Shown one piece after another: positions 26,127 through 36,286 of a stretch of 40,099 nt of DNA. This DNA comes from Acholeplasmatales bacterium (GTDB lineage Bacteria > Bacillota_I > Bacilli_A > Acholeplasmatales > Anaeroplasmataceae): assembly GCA_900767915.1 (NCBI GenBank), contig CAAGAX010000030.1:1-40099 (forward strand). Direction: 5' to 3'. The translations under genes and the position numbers were made by a program. Below the pieces are notes generated by a model. That model ran no database searches. It worked only from the letters and a program-made list of their open reading frames with translations, and was not told where the DNA came from. Numbering within the stretch: position 1 is the first letter of the stretch; each line of letters opens with the position of its first letter.

Positions 26127-27614
26127 ATGAAAAAGATAGGATTTGATAATACAAAATATTTAAAGATGCAATCTGAAAATATTAGAAAAAGAATTGACCA
26201 ATTTGGTGGTAAGCTTTATCTTGAATTTGGCGGTAAAATATTTGATGATTGTCATGCTTCAAGAGTATTACCAGGCTTTAAAGTAGATGCTAAGCTTCAA
26301 TTATTATTAGAGCTTAAAGAACAGGTTGAAATGATAATTGTCATTAATTCAGATGATATTGAAAATAATAAAATTCGTGCTGATTTAGGAATAACTTACG
26401 ATTTAGATGTATTAAGACTAATCGATGCATATAGAAGTAAAGGATTATATATAGGATCTGTTGTGTTATCAAGATTTAATAGTCAGCCTTTAGCTATAAA
26501 ATTTGAAAATCAATTAAAAAGCTTTGGTATAGCTGTTTATCATCATTATACAATTCCTGGATATCCTTCTGATGTAGATTATGTTATTTCTGATGAAGGC
26601 TATGGTAGAAATGATTATATAAAAACAGTAAAGGAGTTAGTAGTTGTAACTGCACCTGGTCCTGGATCTGGTAAAATGGCTACATGCTTATCACAATTAT
26701 ATCATGATTATAAAAATGGAATTAAATCAGGATATGCTAAATTTGAAACATTCCCTATTTGGAATTTGCCACTTAAGTATCCTGTTAATTTAGCATATGA
26801 GGCTGCAACAACAGATTTAAATGATGTTAATATGATAGATCCATTTCATCTAGAAGCTTATAAAGAGGCTGTTGTTAATTATAATAGAGATATTGATATA
26901 TTCCCTGTTTTAAAATCAATGTTTATTAAAATATATGGTTCTTCTCCATATAAATCACCTACTGATATGGGTGTAAATATGGCTGGATATTGTATTTTTG
27001 ATAATGATGTAGTTTCAAAAGCAGCTGAACAAGAAATTATAAGAAGATATTTCCATGCCTTATGTCAGCATAAGCTAGGATTATGCAGTAATATCATAGT
27101 ATCTAAAAATGAATTATTATTAAAAAGTGCAGGAGTAAATATTTCTGATAGACCTGTAGTTGATGCGGCAATAAAAAAATTTGAGGAGGCTCATTCCTCA
27201 GCTATCGCAATAGAATTATATGATGGTAAAATAATTACTGGAAAATCTTCAGAAATGCTATCAGCAACATCAGCTATGCTATTAAATAGCTTAAAGTATT
27301 TATCTAATATACCAGATGATTTACCTATTATTTCTGAAAATATATTAAAACCAATAATAGACTTAAAAATGAGTCATTTTGGTTCTAAAAGACCTAAGCT
27401 TAGAGCTGATGAAATTCTTTTAGCTTTATCTATTACAGCAACAACATCTCCTGTTGCTAAAAGAGCTTTAGATCATTTAGAGGAATTAAGATTTTGTGAA
27501 GCTCATTCTTCAAAAATTCTTTCAGTTAGTGATGAAAAAATATTAAAAAAATTAAATGTTAATTTAACCTGTTCTCCTAATTTGAGAGATGAAAATAAAA
27601 TATTTCATGATTAA
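26127..27614 (+). CDS. DUF1846 (UPF0371) family protein
   Basis: A 495-aa protein, the normal length for this family. The start MKKIGFDNTKYLKMQSENIR and the motif LYLEFGGKIFDDCHASRVLPGF are hallmarks. A GPGSGKMATCLSQLY segment (around residue 178) resembles a nucleotide-binding loop, and SPYKSPTDMGVNMAG is another conserved block. Structures of family members are known, but I know of no firmly established function. It stands alone between its own promoter and terminator. GTGAGG precedes the ATG. Confidence 0.9.
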   Translation: MKKIGFDNTKYLKMQSENIRKRIDQFGGKLYLEFGGKIFDDCHASRVLPGFKVDAKLQLLLELKEQVEMIIVINSDDIENNKIRADLGITYDLDVLRLIDAYRSKGLYIGSVVLSRFNSQPLAIKFENQLKSFGIAVYHHYTIPGYPSDVDYVISDEGYGRNDYIKTVKELVVVTAPGPGSGKMATCLSQLYHDYKNGIKSGYAKFETFPIWNLPLKYPVNLAYEAATTDLNDVNMIDPFHLEAYKEAVVNYNRDIDIFPVLKSMFIKIYGSSPYKSPTDMGVNMAGYCIFDNDVVSKAAEQEIIRRYFHALCQHKLGLCSNIIVSKNELLLKSAGVNISDRPVVDAAIKKFEEAHSSAIAIELYDGKIITGKSSEMLSATSAMLLNSLKYLSNIPDDLPIISENILKPIIDLKMSHFGSKRPKLRADEILLALSITATTSPVAKRALDHLEELRFCEAHSSKILSVSDEKILKKLNVNLTCSPNLRDENKIFHD

Positions 27615-27620
27615 TTTGCT

Positions 27621-27667
27621 AAAGGACTCATATTAATTTATAATAAACAATATGAGTCTTTTATTAT
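27621..27667 (+). terminator. Intrinsic terminator after the DUF1846 gene
   Basis: AAGGACTCATATT and AATATGAGTCTTT pair around a 14-base AT-rich loop (core stem 27625-27634 / 27649-27658), followed by a T-rich tail. Confidence 0.85.
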
Positions 27668-27692
27668 TTATTTGTTTATATGGAGGAAAATT

Positions 27693-30600
27693 ATGGACAA
27701 AGGTAGTATTATTTTTCATAAGACATTATTGTGGGGAATTTTAAAAAAAGTAGAGGGTGAATTTTTTACTATACTTTTTGAAAAATTTGGTGAAAGAGTT
27801 ATTTCTAAAGAATTTATTGATCTTGATGAAAAAATGATAGTAGAAATACCTGATAGCTTTATAAAAAAAATAAATAATGAAGATTTTTTTAGTGAATTTA
27901 AGCTTCAAACAATTGAACGTGGCGAAAAGTATTATGAAGAAAAAAAGGTAGATAGATTCTATATAAAAAATGGTCATTTTTATGCAAAGGTAATCGGTTC
28001 AACATCTTATGATGTAGAAATAAAATTTAAAGGACAATTTATTTGTACATGTCCAGTAGTTTTAGAATGTAAGCATAGTGTTGCTGTTTTATGTGCGATG
28101 AAAAATATAATTAATAATTTAAAAATCATGAGTGTTGAATCTGAAAATACTACTAGTAATTTAGTATTTGAAAATAATATTGATATTAATACTTTAAATA
28201 TTAATGATAATAAATTCAGTAATTATTTTTCTTTTCAAGCTAAAGATTTCATTGGTAGTTATCCAATTTATAAGCTTAAGGAATATAAAAATGATTTAAT
28301 GAATTTAACTGATTCTGAAATAATGCCATTTTTAACAGAATTAAATAATTTAAATGATAAAAATACACAATTAATATTTTTAAAATTTTTTATTATATGT
28401 AATGAATTATATCGATTTGTTTCTTTTTTAGAAAAAAATGAAAAAGGTACTTGCAAATTATATAATCTTTATAGATTGAATAAAACTAAGGTATTAAATG
28501 GAATTACTTATCCTATAAATAATGTGGATAGAGAAAATATTTTATTTTCTGATTTTTTGAATGAAAATTACTCTAAGTTAGTAATTGATTATTTTATTTA
28601 TTTTGGTGCGTCTAATCACTTAAATGGATATTTAAAGGAAGCATTATTTTATTTAAGTGATGATAAACTAAATGAGATATATAGTAATTTAAAAATAAGA
28701 AACATGACTGATATTAATAATTGTAAAATGATTATTGATAGACTTAATGATGATAATTATATGTTGATGTGTGAAACTCATTATGAGCTAATTAATGAAG
28801 ATAGAATCTCAAAGATGTCTAATGAAAAAGCCTTACAATTATTGTATAGAATGGATGTTAATAGCTTTGATGATTATATAGTTAATAATTATTCTAAATT
28901 TATTGATAATTCTAAACAATTAGCCACTTTAATTAAAAAAAGATATTATTCATCTAATCAAAATAAAAGAAAAAAACTAATAAAGATTGTTTCTTTTTTA
29001 CCTCATTCTACATATTTAAAGGATGTTATTGGTGAACACAATGTTTATGAGGAAGAAAGAATTAATGAGGAATTATTAAATGAAAAGCTAACCTCTAAAC
29101 CAAGCTATATGAAAATAAATTCTGATGATTTATTTTATTATTTTGATTTTACATATAATGTTTATGAAAAAAATGAGGAAGCGGCTATAGAAGCAAAGTT
29201 AGACTTTGATGAATATTTAATCGTTAAAGCATTAAAATTTAATGATAGATATGAGCTTACTTGTGTAGAAGGTCTTTTAGGAAAGAATATTGCTAATTTT
29301 TTAATAGATTATGTAATGGATAAATATAAAGATGATATAGAAAAGAAAATTGATGATATTACTAAAGAAATAAAAAGAAAAAAAATTGAAAAGTCTTGCT
29401 TAGAATTAAATGAAGCTATAAATACCTTTAGCTATAGTATAAAAGATGTAGATATATCTACTTCAAGAGGCGAAAAAGCTAAGCTTGAACTATATTTTTA
29501 TTCTGATGATTTAAAAGATATACAATTAAAAATAGGAACTACCCATATGTATAAGGTTAAATCTCTTAATGATTTTGTAGTAATGTTTTTGAAAAATGAA
29601 ACTAAAAAATATGGTAAAAATTTAATTTTTACTCATAATGTCAATAATCTAGAAGAGCCTTATAATAAATTAATTTCTTATTTTATTGAAATTTATTATA
29701 AAATTGAAACATCATATTATTTATCATATTATGGTATTGCTCTTAAGAATACTAATATTAATAAGGTAATGAATATATTAGATAAAACTTATATTTATTT
29801 AGATGATAATTTAGTATTAATTAATTTAGAAAAGAAGCCAGTAAGATATTTAATAGACAATAATTATAATATTAAATTTTTAATAGATTATGATTTTAAA
29901 TTAATATTTGTAGGTGAAAAAACATATATAGTCAATTATGAAACTAATGAAATTAATTTAGTTGATGTTGATGAAAAGGAAATTCCATTATTAAATTTTT
30001 TCTATAATAATAAAGATAAAAATATTGAACCTATGAAGGAAAGATTTAGAGATGTTATTTATTCTAGATTCCCTGAAAAAATTGAAATAGCTTCTAATAT
30101 TAAGGATGATTTTAAAATTAATAGTGTTGAAATAGATGCATATTTTGATTGGCATAATAACAAAATTACAGTTAGAAATAGTTTTAAAAAGGAAGGAAAT
30201 ATTGTTTTAGCTGAAAATTTAATACAAGGTGGAGATTTATCTAAGGTTAATACTTATAACGAATATTTAAAAAGCTTAGGATTTGTTAATGATGTAATGG
30301 AAAATGAGGAAAATCAATTAGAATTCTTTAAAATGGATTTTTCTTATTTAAGAAGCATAGCTAATGTATATTTATCTGATGCGATTAATAATAAGAGTGT
30401 TAGTACTATGAATACTCCTATTGTTAGAATTCAATATGAAAATAATATGCTTGATGCTTTTTTAATGGCTTCTGAATATTCTGAAGAAGAATTAAGAGAT
30501 ATTTTTAAAGCTTTAAAAAGAAAAAGAAAATTTGTATTATTAGGTGAAGATAAAATTATAGATTTAGATAATCCTGAATCAGAAGAATTTTATCAAACAA

Positions 30601-32129
30601 TACAGGATTTAAGAATAGATGAAAATAAGCCTTTAGAAAGATTTACATTACCTATATACCAAGCTTTAAAGGCTTATGCTCATAGTAATAATTGTCAGAT
30701 AGATGATTTCTTAACTAATATGGTAAAAGAAATTTCTACATATAATGAAGCTAATATAGAAATACCAAATGTAAATGCTAAGCTAAGAGATTATCAGGTT
30801 TTAGGATATAAATGGTTATCAGTTTTAAAAAAATACCATGTTGGAGGTATTTTAGCTGATGATATGGGACTAGGTAAAACATTACAAATTATTACCTTGA
30901 TTAAAGCTGATAATGATTTAAAGCCTTCTTTAATTGTTTGTCCAAAGAGTTTAATTTTTAACTGGAAAACAGAATTTAATAAGTTCGCTCCTGATATTAC
31001 TGTTAAGGAAGTATATGGAATTCAAGCTGAAAGAAGAAGCATAATTAATCAAATTAACGAAAATGAAAAGGCTATTTATATTATTTCTTATGATTCTTTA
31101 GGTAGAGATATTGAATTTATAAATCATAATTTTAATTTTTTAATATTGGATGAGGCTCAAGCTATAAAGAATGTAAATGCTAAAAAGGCAATTAATGTAA
31201 AAAGTGTTAAAGCTAGCTATAGATTTGCATTGACAGGAACACCTATTGAAAATAACGTAATTGATTTATGGAGCTTATTTGATTTTTTAATGCCACAATA
31301 TTTTGAGGAGTTATCAGTATTTAAGAGTAGGTATTTACATGATCCTAAATATACTAATGCCATTGCTAAAAAGGTAGCTCCATTTATATTAAGAAGAACA
31401 AAGAAGGATGTATTAAAGGATTTACCTCCTAAATTTGAAAGAATAGTTACATGTGAAATGGAAGATGAACAAAAAAAGCTTTATGCTTCATTTTGTAATG
31501 AAGCAAAGGATAGATTATTGGCTGGAGGTAAAGCCTTTGATCTTTTACCATTGTTAACTAGATTAAGACAAATATGTATTGCTCCTAATATGTTTTTAGA
31601 GGATTATAATGCAGATAGTGCTAAGCTTAAGCTACTATATGATATTATTAGTGAATATTTAGCTAATAATCATAGAATTCTTATTTTCTCTCAATTTGTA
31701 AAAGCTTTAGAAATTATTGAAGAGTATTTAATTAATAATAATATTAAATATTATAAAATAACTGGTGATACAGATGCAAAGGATAGACTTAAGATGGCAA
31801 CTGATTTTAATAATAGTAATAATATTCCTATTTTCTTAATATCATTAAAGGCTGGTGGAACTGGACTTAATTTAATAGGAGCTGATACAGTTATTCATGT
31901 TGATCCATGGTGGAATAGTAGTGCTGAGGATCAAGCAACCGATAGAGCTCATAGAATTGGTCAAACAAAGAATGTTGAGGTTATTAAGCTTATTTGTGAA
32001 AATTCAATTGAACAAAGGGTATTAGAATTACAAAATATGAAGAAGGATATTATTGATAAGCTAATTTCTTCTAATGATGAAAGTATTAAATCTATTTCAA
32101 TTGATGATTTACAGTTTATTTTGAGTTAA
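27693..32129 (+). CDS. SWIM zinc-finger SNF2-family helicase
   Basis: A 1478-aa protein, probably a DNA-stimulated translocase that remodels protein-DNA or RNA polymerase complexes. ATG 27693 is chosen over TTG 27672 because TGGAGG lies 6-11 bases before it. A SWIM zinc finger sits near the N-terminus (C118, C120, C126, H128). Residues 140-1030 are the long Lys/Asn/Ile-rich helicase-associated part. The SNF2 core follows: DDMGLGKT (1056-1063), LDEAQAIKN, FALTGTPIENN, then helicase C motifs with LKAGGTGLNLIGA and ATDRAHRIGQ. This architecture is common in Bacillota. It is its own transcription unit. The exact cellular role is not established. Confidence 0.93.
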   Translation: MDKGSIIFHKTLLWGILKKVEGEFFTILFEKFGERVISKEFIDLDEKMIVEIPDSFIKKINNEDFFSEFKLQTIERGEKYYEEKKVDRFYIKNGHFYAKVIGSTSYDVEIKFKGQFICTCPVVLECKHSVAVLCAMKNIINNLKIMSVESENTTSNLVFENNIDINTLNINDNKFSNYFSFQAKDFIGSYPIYKLKEYKNDLMNLTDSEIMPFLTELNNLNDKNTQLIFLKFFIICNELYRFVSFLEKNEKGTCKLYNLYRLNKTKVLNGITYPINNVDRENILFSDFLNENYSKLVIDYFIYFGASNHLNGYLKEALFYLSDDKLNEIYSNLKIRNMTDINNCKMIIDRLNDDNYMLMCETHYELINEDRISKMSNEKALQLLYRMDVNSFDDYIVNNYSKFIDNSKQLATLIKKRYYSSNQNKRKKLIKIVSFLPHSTYLKDVIGEHNVYEEERINEELLNEKLTSKPSYMKINSDDLFYYFDFTYNVYEKNEEAAIEAKLDFDEYLIVKALKFNDRYELTCVEGLLGKNIANFLIDYVMDKYKDDIEKKIDDITKEIKRKKIEKSCLELNEAINTFSYSIKDVDISTSRGEKAKLELYFYSDDLKDIQLKIGTTHMYKVKSLNDFVVMFLKNETKKYGKNLIFTHNVNNLEEPYNKLISYFIEIYYKIETSYYLSYYGIALKNTNINKVMNILDKTYIYLDDNLVLINLEKKPVRYLIDNNYNIKFLIDYDFKLIFVGEKTYIVNYETNEINLVDVDEKEIPLLNFFYNNKDKNIEPMKERFRDVIYSRFPEKIEIASNIKDDFKINSVEIDAYFDWHNNKITVRNSFKKEGNIVLAENLIQGGDLSKVNTYNEYLKSLGFVNDVMENEENQLEFFKMDFSYLRSIANVYLSDAINNKSVSTMNTPIVRIQYENNMLDAFLMASEYSEEELRDIFKALKRKRKFVLLGEDKIIDLDNPESEEFYQTIQDLRIDENKPLERFTLPIYQALKAYAHSNNCQIDDFLTNMVKEISTYNEANIEIPNVNAKLRDYQVLGYKWLSVLKKYHVGGILADDMGLGKTLQIITLIKADNDLKPSLIVCPKSLIFNWKTEFNKFAPDITVKEVYGIQAERRSIINQINENEKAIYIISYDSLGRDIEFINHNFNFLILDEAQAIKNVNAKKAINVKSVKASYRFALTGTPIENNVIDLWSLFDFLMPQYFEELSVFKSRYLHDPKYTNAIAKKVAPFILRRTKKDVLKDLPPKFERIVTCEMEDEQKKLYASFCNEAKDRLLAGGKAFDLLPLLTRLRQICIAPNMFLEDYNADSAKLKLLYDIISEYLANNHRILIFSQFVKALEIIEEYLINNNIKYYKITGDTDAKDRLKMATDFNNSNNIPIFLISLKAGGTGLNLIGADTVIHVDPWWNSSAEDQATDRAHRIGQTKNVEVIKLICENSIEQRVLELQNMKKDIIDKLISSNDESIKSISIDDLQFILS

Positions 32130-32150
32130 TATTATTTAAATATATCATAT

Positions 32151-32183
32151 GGATCGAAAAAGTAATTGCTTCGGTCCTTTTTA
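32151..32183 (+). terminator. Intrinsic terminator after the SNF2 gene
   Basis: GGATCGAA (32151-32158) and TTCGGTCC (32170-32177) pair with one U-G pair, followed by TTTTTATT. Confidence 0.8.
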
Positions 32184-32277
32184 TTATATTCTTGATAGTT
32201 TTACAATGTTATAATATTTTAATTACTATATTTATGGTGCATTTAAAGTTATAGTATTAAATGAATTATGTTGAAAT

Positions 32278-32306
32278 TTGACTAAAATTAAAGTATATTT
32301 ATATAT
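32278..32306 (+). promoter_or_regulatory. Probable promoter of the desulfidase gene
   Basis: TTGACT (32278-32283) is followed after 16-17 bp by TATATA/ATATAT. The -35 is good and the -10 only fair. It would drive the desulfidase and perhaps the ECF operon, since no terminator lies between them. Confidence 0.5.
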
Positions 32307-32335
32307 GGATTTTTTTAAATTCATAGGAGACATTT

Positions 32336-33628
32336 ATGGAAAAGGATAGTATTAGATATTTTCAATATATTGATTTATTAGCTTTAGAATTGCAAGTGGC
32401 GATGGGATGTACTGAACCTGTAGCATTAGCCTACGCTGCAAGCTTAGCTAAAAAAACATTAAATGATGAGGTTATAAAAATTGAAGCTTTTGTTAGTGCT
32501 AATATTGTAAAAAATGTAAAAAGTGTTATTGTTCCTAATACTAATGGTGGAAAAGGAATTGATTCTGCAATTGCAGCTGGCTTTAGTGTTGGTGATTGTA
32601 GTAAGGAATTAGAGGTTTTAGCTTCAGTTAAAGATGAAGAAATTCCATTAATTGATGAATTTAAGAAAAAAGTTCCAATTACTATTGAAACTATTAATGA
32701 TGGTCATGTTTTCGATATTGGAATTAAGGCCTATTCTAAAAATCATACTGCTTATGTTAGAATTGTTGATACTCATACCAATGTAACTAGTATAAGATTA
32801 GATGATGTTGATTTAAAGCTTCCTAAAAAGAATTGTAAGACTCATATTATTGAAAATAATGAGATTAATGAATTTAAAAAAACTATTACCATTAAAGAAA
32901 TATATGATTTTGCAAATACTGTTGAAATTAATGATGTTAAAGAATTATTAGATAAGCAAATAAATTATAATATGGCTATAGCAGAAGAAGGAATTAATAA
33001 TAAATATGGAGCTAATATTGGTAAAACATTATTATTAACCTATGGTGATTCTCCATATATAAAGGCAAGAGCATATGCTTCAGCTGGAAGTGATGCTAGA
33101 ATGAATGGCTGTGAGAAGCCTGTTGTAATTAATTCTGGTTCTGGAAATCAAGGTATTACTGCAAGTGTACCAGTAATTGTATATGCTAAGGAATTAGGAT
33201 GCTCAAAGGAATTATTATATAGAGCCTTAGTATTATCTAATTTATGTACTATTCATTTAAAAACTGGAATTGGTACATTATCTGCATATTGTGGTGTTGT
33301 TAGTGCTGGTTCTTCAGCTGGAGCTGGTATTTGTTATTTAGATGGAGGAGATTTTAAGGCTATTGCGTATACATTAATTAATGCATTAGCTATCACTTCT
33401 GGTATTGTTTGTGATGGAGCTAAGGCTTCGTGTGCAGCAAAGATTTCTTCATCAGTAGATGCAGGAATTATGGGATATTGTATGTATAAGAATGGAAATC
33501 ATTTCCATAGTGGAGATGGAATTGTTAAAAAAGGTCTTGAGCATACTATAGAAACTGTAGGATTACTTGCAAGAGTAGGTATGAGTGAAACTGATAAGGA
33601 AATAATAAAATTAATGCTAAATGATTAA
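32336..33628 (+). CDS. L-cysteine desulfidase / L-serine dehydratase-like protein (CyuA/YhaM, UPF0597)
   Basis: A 430-aa enzyme likely to split L-cysteine into pyruvate, ammonia and sulfide with an iron-sulfur cluster. Hallmarks are AMGCTEPVALAYAA (C25) near the start, SGSGNQGITASVPV in the middle, and a Gly/Cys-rich C-terminal part (TLSAYCGVVSAGSSAGAGICYL, CDGAKASCAAKI) with further candidate cluster cysteines. These match archaeal cysteine desulfidase and E. coli CyuA. A closely related fold serves serine dehydratase, so the substrate is not certain. AGGAGA precedes the start. The ECF ATPase gene begins 18 bp later. Confidence 0.88.
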   Translation: MEKDSIRYFQYIDLLALELQVAMGCTEPVALAYAASLAKKTLNDEVIKIEAFVSANIVKNVKSVIVPNTNGGKGIDSAIAAGFSVGDCSKELEVLASVKDEEIPLIDEFKKKVPITIETINDGHVFDIGIKAYSKNHTAYVRIVDTHTNVTSIRLDDVDLKLPKKNCKTHIIENNEINEFKKTITIKEIYDFANTVEINDVKELLDKQINYNMAIAEEGINNKYGANIGKTLLLTYGDSPYIKARAYASAGSDARMNGCEKPVVINSGSGNQGITASVPVIVYAKELGCSKELLYRALVLSNLCTIHLKTGIGTLSAYCGVVSAGSSAGAGICYLDGGDFKAIAYTLINALAITSGIVCDGAKASCAAKISSSVDAGIMGYCMYKNGNHFHSGDGIVKKGLEHTIETVGLLARVGMSETDKEIIKLMLND

Positions 33629-33646
33629 GATTTGGGTGAATAAAAA

Positions 33647-34456
33647 GTGATTGAGGTTAAAAATTTATCATATTCATATAATTCAAAGGATAATACAATA
33701 AATGATGTATCATTTACAGTTCATGATCATGAATGGCTTTCTATTATAGGACATAATGGAAGTGGTAAATCAACTATAGCTAAGCTTTTAGTTGGCTTAT
33801 TAGAAGCAAATAGTGGTGGTATTTTTTATGATGGTATTAAGCTTGATGAAAAATCAGTTGATAATATTAGACAAAATGTTGGTATTGTTTTTCAAAATCC
33901 TGATAATCAGTTTGTTGGCTTTAATGTTAAGTATGATGTGGCCTTTGGTCTTGAAAATCGTCAAATAAAGCGAGAGGATATGGTTAAGCTTATTGATGAA
34001 TATACAAAAAAGGTTGATATGTATGATTATTTATTAAGACAACCAGAAACTTTATCAGGTGGACAAAAGCAAAGAGTTGCAATTGCTGGAATATTGGCTA
34101 TGAATTGCAATATTATTATTCTAGATGAGGCTACATCAATGCTAGATCCTGAAGGAACTAATGATATTATTAATTTAATTAATGAGCTTCATACTAAGTA
34201 TAATAAAACAATTATCACTATTACCCATGATTTAAATTTAGCTAGTATGTCTGATAATATAATTGTTTTAAAGGATGGTAAAATTATTTGTGAAGGAAAA
34301 CCAAGTAAGATATTTAATGAAAGAGATATTCTATTAAGCTCTAATTTAGATATGCCATTTGGTTTAAAGGCCTACTATGAAGCATCTATTAATGATACAT
34401 TAAAGGAAAATAAGGAGGTAATGAGCTTATTATGGGAATATCATTTAAAGAAGTAG
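33647..34456 (+). CDS. ecfA1: ECF transporter ATPase A1
   Basis: One of the two ATPases of the energy-coupling factor module that powers vitamin and metal uptake. It has 269 aa, with Walker A GHNGSGKST, signature LSGGQKQRVAIAG, Walker B NIIILDEATSMLDP and a C-terminal extension typical of EcfA. It starts at GTG 33647 after GGGTGA. The last 25 bp overlap ecfA2. No substrate-specific S subunit is in the window; such shared (group II) modules use S components encoded elsewhere. Confidence 0.95.
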   Translation: MIEVKNLSYSYNSKDNTINDVSFTVHDHEWLSIIGHNGSGKSTIAKLLVGLLEANSGGIFYDGIKLDEKSVDNIRQNVGIVFQNPDNQFVGFNVKYDVAFGLENRQIKREDMVKLIDEYTKKVDMYDYLLRQPETLSGGQKQRVAIAGILAMNCNIIILDEATSMLDPEGTNDIINLINELHTKYNKTIITITHDLNLASMSDNIIVLKDGKIICEGKPSKIFNERDILLSSNLDMPFGLKAYYEASINDTLKENKEVMSLLWEYHLKK

Positions 34457-35295
34457 ATCATTACTATCCTGGTTTAAAAAAGCATGAATATACTATAGCT
34501 TTAAAGGATATAAATATTGATATAAATGAGAAAAATGAATTTATCGCAATTATAGGAAAAACAGGCTCTGGTAAATCAACCCTACTTCAGCATATGAATG
34601 GATTAGTTTTACCTTCTAAGGGTAATGTTATTATTTTTGATAATATTATTACTCCTAATAAAAGAAAAAATCCTAAGCTAAAGGCTGTGAGAAAAAGAGT
34701 TGGATTTGTGTTTCAATTTCCTGAATATCAATTATTTGAAGAAACAGTTTTAAAGGATATTATGTTTGCCCCTAAAAACTTTGGTTTTAGTGATGATGAG
34801 GCAAAGAAAAAGGCTATATCTATAGCTAAGCTTTTACATATTGAAAAGCTTTTAAATAGATCACCATTTAATTTAAGTGGTGGACAAATGAGAAGAGTCG
34901 CAATTGCTGGAATTCTTGCATATGATCCGGATATTTTATTGCTAGATGAACCAACAAGAGGATTAGATCCTAAGGGTGCAGAAGAAATAATGGAGCTTTT
35001 TTATCAGATTCATAAGGAAACAAAAAAGACTATTATTTTAATTTCTCATGATATGAATTTTGTTTATAAATATGCTAATAGATTATTAGTATTAAATGAT
35101 TCTAAAATTACTTATGATGGAAATAAAGAGGACTTATTCAAGAATGATTTATATAAGGAAAATCATTTAGAAAAGCCTGATGTTTTAAAGCTTATTGATT
35201 ATTTAAATGATAATTTAAAAATTAATATTCCTTATAGTATTTATTCCTTAGAGGAATTAATAAATTATTTAGCTAAGGAGGGATATAATGGATAA
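34432..35295 (+). CDS. ecfA2: ECF transporter ATPase A2
   Basis: The second ECF ATPase, 287 aa: Walker A GKTGSGKST, Q-loop VFQFPEYQLFEETV (the FPEYQLF form typical of EcfA2), signature LSGGQMRRVAIAG and Walker B ILLLDEPTRGLDP. The start ATG 34432 lies inside the end of ecfA1; an AAGGAGG site is about 14 bases upstream, slightly far, so translational coupling is likely. It overlaps ecfT by 8 bp. Confidence 0.95.
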   Translation: MGISFKEVDHYYPGLKKHEYTIALKDINIDINEKNEFIAIIGKTGSGKSTLLQHMNGLVLPSKGNVIIFDNIITPNKRKNPKLKAVRKRVGFVFQFPEYQLFEETVLKDIMFAPKNFGFSDDEAKKKAISIAKLLHIEKLLNRSPFNLSGGQMRRVAIAGILAYDPDILLLDEPTRGLDPKGAEEIMELFYQIHKETKKTIILISHDMNFVYKYANRLLVLNDSKITYDGNKEDLFKNDLYKENHLEKPDVLKLIDYLNDNLKINIPYSIYSLEELINYLAKEGYNG

Positions 35296-36286
35296 TATTA
35301 GCTTTGGACAATATGTTCCTGGTTTTAGTTGGATATATAAGCTTGATCCTAGACTTAAAATAATAGCTTCAATTGCTTTAGTTGTTTTATTGTTTTTTAT
35401 TCCTAATATCTATGGAATGTTAATAGCATTAGGTTTATATATTATTATGTTTTTAACTACTAGAATACCACCATTAAAGGTATTAAAGGGATTAAAAGCA
35501 ATTCTATTTTTATTGTTATTTACTATTTTACTTCAGTTAATTTATTCTACTGCTGGTAAGGAGCATTTATTATATTCATTTCCAATGCAATTAGGATTAT
35601 GGCAAATATTAATTATTGTTGGATTATTGATAAGCTATCATTATTTAAAAAAGCTTATTCCATTTAAAACTATTCTTTTGTTAATAGTTATTTTTTTGGG
35701 ATTTTGTGTTTTATGGAATAATCCTTTTGAATTATTTAGCTGGGGATTTAATTTAAATTTCTTAAGCTTTAATTTTGAAATATATCAAGAGGGAGCTATT
35801 AATGCAGCCTTCTTATTTATTAGAATTGTTTTAATGGTAGGTATTACATCATTACTTACATTAACAACAATGACTACTGATATTAATAATGGGCTTGAGG
35901 CAGTTTTATCTCCTTTAAAGCTTGTTAAAATACCCGTAAGTGTTTTTTCAATGCTTATTTCATTAACATTGCGCTTTATTCCTACTCTTTTAGGTGAAAG
36001 TAAAAAAATTATGAATGCCCAAGCCTCTCGTGGAGTTGATTTTCAAGAGGGCTCATTAATAGAAAAGGTAAATCAAATTGTTTCTTTATTAATTCCAATG
36101 TTTGTTATTTCATTCCAAAGAGCAGAGGATTTAGCTAATGCAATGGAGGCTAGAGGTTATATAATTGGTGGAAAAAGAACTAAGCTTGATGGTTTAAAGC
36201 TTAAAGCTTTAGATTATGTTGTTATATTTATGATTATATGCTTGATTGGATTAGTTGTTTGGGGTAATATTTATGTATCGTTATAA
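35288..36286 (+). CDS. ecfT: ECF transporter transmembrane subunit T
   Basis: The scaffold protein that couples the ATPases to S components. It has 332 aa with several hydrophobic helices (about 25-60, 70-90, 100-150, 165-195, 305-330), about 60 residues longer than many EcfT proteins because of extra helices around 105-165. The coupling-helix motifs appear as SRG (NAQASRGVDF) and ARG (AMEARGYI). The start ATG overlaps ecfA2 by 8 bp and follows AAGGAGG. truA begins within its last 14 bp. Confidence 0.93.
   Translation: MDNISFGQYVPGFSWIYKLDPRLKIIASIALVVLLFFIPNIYGMLIALGLYIIMFLTTRIPPLKVLKGLKAILFLLLFTILLQLIYSTAGKEHLLYSFPMQLGLWQILIIVGLLISYHYLKKLIPFKTILLLIVIFLGFCVLWNNPFELFSWGFNLNFLSFNFEIYQEGAINAAFLFIRIVLMVGITSLLTLTTMTTDINNGLEAVLSPLKLVKIPVSVFSMLISLTLRFIPTLLGESKKIMNAQASRGVDFQEGSLIEKVNQIVSLLIPMFVISFQRAEDLANAMEARGYIIGGKRTKLDGLKLKALDYVVIFMIICLIGLVVWGNIYVSL

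Noticed and set aside
34411..34456. Possible frameshift between ecfA1 and ecfA2
   Set aside because: Both proteins are full length with all ATPase motifs; the 25-bp overlap is ordinary operon coupling.
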